Assembly (NCBI GenBank): GCA_030530905.1
Contig: JAUMUB010000062.1
Span: 1 to 6,053, forward strand
Reading direction: 5' to 3'
Source of the DNA: Bifidobacteriaceae bacterium
Lineage (GTDB): Bacteria > Actinomycetota > Actinomycetes > Actinomycetales > Bifidobacteriaceae
Length of the DNA: 6,053 nucleotides
Within the stretch, counting starts at the first letter, position 1. Every line of letters begins with the position of its first letter. This document shows, in pieces, positions 5,002 through 6,053 of the stretch. The notes under the pieces were generated by a model. The model made no database searches. It was not told the DNA's origin and was given only the letters and a program-made list of their open reading frames with translations. Made by a program: the position numbers and the translations under genes.

Positions 5002-5682
5002 ATGCGCGTTATCTTCAATGAAGAAATGAAAAGTATTGCAGATAATCTCGAGCATATGGCACAAGACGTGCATACTGCTATTTATAACGCAGGCTATGCT
5101 TTAGCAAATAATGATCTAGAGGCTGCACAAAAAGTTATTGAAGGCGATGCCCAAACTGACGAATTAGAGGCAACAATTATTGACCAATGCGTCAAACTAC
5201 TAGCACGCCAAAATCCAGTAGCAACTGATTTACGCATTGTAGTGTCCACCATGCGTCTTGCAACTACTTTTAAACGTATGGGTGATTTATCAAAGCATAT
5301 CGCACAATCAGTGCGCCGCACATACCCACAATCCCCTGTTCCACAAGATGCTCAAAAATTATTTGCTAACATGGTTTCTTTCGTGCAACAAACTGCAGAC
5401 CGCATGGTTCACATGCTTGCCGATCGTGACGCAGATATTGCAAAAGAGATTATTGAAAAAGATGACGTTCTCGACAATCTACATAAACAAGTATTCGATT
5501 ACGTGTATTCTGACGAATTCAACGGCACTAAACAACAGCTTATTAACGTAGTATTACTCGGTCGTTTCTTTGAACGTATTGGCGATCATGCTGTTTCCGC
5601 AGCACGCCGCGTTCTGTTCATCGTATCTGGATTTAACCCAAGCCTTACTCCAACTCGAGACGAAGGCACAGATATCGATTAA
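5002..5682 (+). CDS. phoU: Phosphate transport regulator PhoU
   Basis: A 226-residue cytosolic all-helical protein made of two PhoU repeats (about 8-105 and 120-212). In the family, PhoU restrains phosphate uptake by the Pst transporter and passes phosphate status to the sensor kinase; E. coli PhoU contacts both PstB and the PAS domain of PhoR. The acidic metal-binding signatures are visible: DAQTDELE (49-56) and RMGDLSKHIA (92-101) in the first repeat, EKDDVLDNLH (152-161) and FERIGDHAVSAAR (190-202) in the second. The length is normal and the C-terminus ends in an acidic tail. The start at 5002 has a good ribosome binding site. No pst genes are in the window; instead phoU diverges from the SenX3-like kinase gene, sharing about 170 bp of upstream DNA, which supports a functional link between the two. 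Confidence 0.96.
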   Translation: MRVIFNEEMKSIADNLEHMAQDVHTAIYNAGYALANNDLEAAQKVIEGDAQTDELEATIIDQCVKLLARQNPVATDLRIVVSTMRLATTFKRMGDLSKHIAQSVRRTYPQSPVPQDAQKLFANMVSFVQQTADRMVHMLADRDADIAKEIIEKDDVLDNLHKQVFDYVYSDEFNGTKQQLINVVLLGRFFERIGDHAVSAARRVLFIVSGFNPSLTPTRDEGTDID

Positions 5683-5696
5683 ATGCTGCATTATAC

Positions 5697-5735
5697 GAAT
5701 AAAGGTGGCTGCAAATTTTGCAACCACCTTTATTT
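5697..5735. terminator. Bidirectional terminator between phoU and gpmA
   Basis: AATAAAGGTGG (5698-5708) pairs with CCACCTTTATT (5724-5734). After one C-A mismatch, TGCAA (5710-5714) pairs with TTGCA (5718-5722) around a 3-nt loop. T-rich runs follow on both strands. It starts 15 bp after the phoU stop and lies about 40 bp beyond the gpmA stop, so it can end both convergent transcripts. A second A/T hairpin (ATAAATT/AATTTAT) near 5755-5775 is much weaker. Confidence 0.85.
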
Positions 5736-5774
5736 ATATGCTTTTAGTAAATTATAAATTCACTTACAATTTAT

Positions 5775-6053
5775 TTACTTCTGACCTTGAGCAGCAACAG
5801 CAGCAGCTCCAGCAGCAGCAGCTTCAGGATCAAGATATTCACCACGAGGTTTAATTGGCTTAAAATTCTCATCCAACTCGTACAACAATGGCATTGCAGT
5901 TGGAATATTAACTCCAGCAATTTCCTCTTCACTTAAATCGTCAAGCATTTTAACAATTGCGCGCAATGAGTTACCGTGTGCTGCAATCATAACAGTCTTA
6001 CCGCTCTTAAGTGCAGGAATAATATCTGACTCAAAATATGGCTTTACACGAGT
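5775..6053 (-). CDS. gpmA: 2,3-bisphosphoglycerate-dependent phosphoglycerate mutase, C-terminal part
   Basis: The last 92 codons of a gene cut by the right edge of the window; reading is open to position 6053, so an internal ATG at 5990 is not the start. The enzyme interconverts 3- and 2-phosphoglycerate in glycolysis, the lower part of the bifid shunt in this family. The sequence shows [19 protein letters not shown], then [16 protein letters not shown], which carries the second catalytic His of the family, then [20 protein letters not shown] and [10 protein letters not shown], all in the usual order. After EYLDPE comes an Ala-rich tail ([15 protein letters not shown]) that E. coli-type enzymes lack and that I recall from Bifidobacterium homologues. 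The N-terminal half, including the phosphohistidine motif RHG, lies outside the window. Confidence 0.95.
   Translation of the reverse strand, partial: TRVKPYFESDIIPALKSGKTVMIAAHGNSLRAIVKMLDDLSEEEIAGVNIPTAMPLLYELDENFKPIKPRGEYLDPEAAAAGAAAVAAQGQK
5791..5822. repeat. GCA/CAG-rich triplet tract at the gpmA 3' end
   Basis: Imperfect runs of GCA triplets encode the Ala-rich tail of GpmA. The tract is interrupted (AACA, CTCC), so it is not a long pure microsatellite, but it is the only triplet-repeat tract in the window. Confidence 0.6.

Overview
The window is most likely from a low-G+C member of the Bifidobacteriaceae, with Gardnerella as the best guess. The genes are actinobacterial in type: SerC resembles the mycobacterial form, a DUF2530-like membrane protein follows it, the sensor kinase is SenX3-like, and GpmA carries an Ala-rich C-terminal tail. 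The DNA is visibly A+T-rich, which does not fit most Bifidobacterium. This assignment is inference from recalled family sequences; no search was run.

Left part (1-1915, minus strand): two separately transcribed, exported peptidoglycan hydrolases. An NlpC/P60 endopeptidase (180-887) has its own terminator and a -10 box so close to its ATG that the mRNA may be leaderless. A CHAP-domain hydrolase (1016-1915) has a strong ribosome binding site and a perfect 10-bp terminator stem. The two proteins share a short linker motif, SRxxERESL.

Middle (1916-3556): a divergent intergenic region with back-to-back promoters and a 10-bp-phased direct repeat resembling DnaA boxes. It is followed by serC (2074-3219, serine and pyridoxal phosphate biosynthesis) and, 7 bp later, a small two-helix membrane protein gene (3227-3484), probably an operon.

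Right part (3557-6053): a SenX3-like sensor kinase gene (minus) diverges from phoU (plus) across about 170 bp that holds an 8+8 bp inverted repeat. phoU converges on the C-terminal part of gpmA (minus, cut by the window edge) through a good bidirectional terminator. The kinase/phoU pairing suggests phosphate sensing. The most striking observation is that the kinase has Glu where the phosphoacceptor His should be, and Lys where the usual phosphatase Thr/Asn should be, while the ATP-binding boxes look intact. No response regulator gene lies next to it. I saw no mobile elements, CRISPR arrays, tRNA or rRNA genes.
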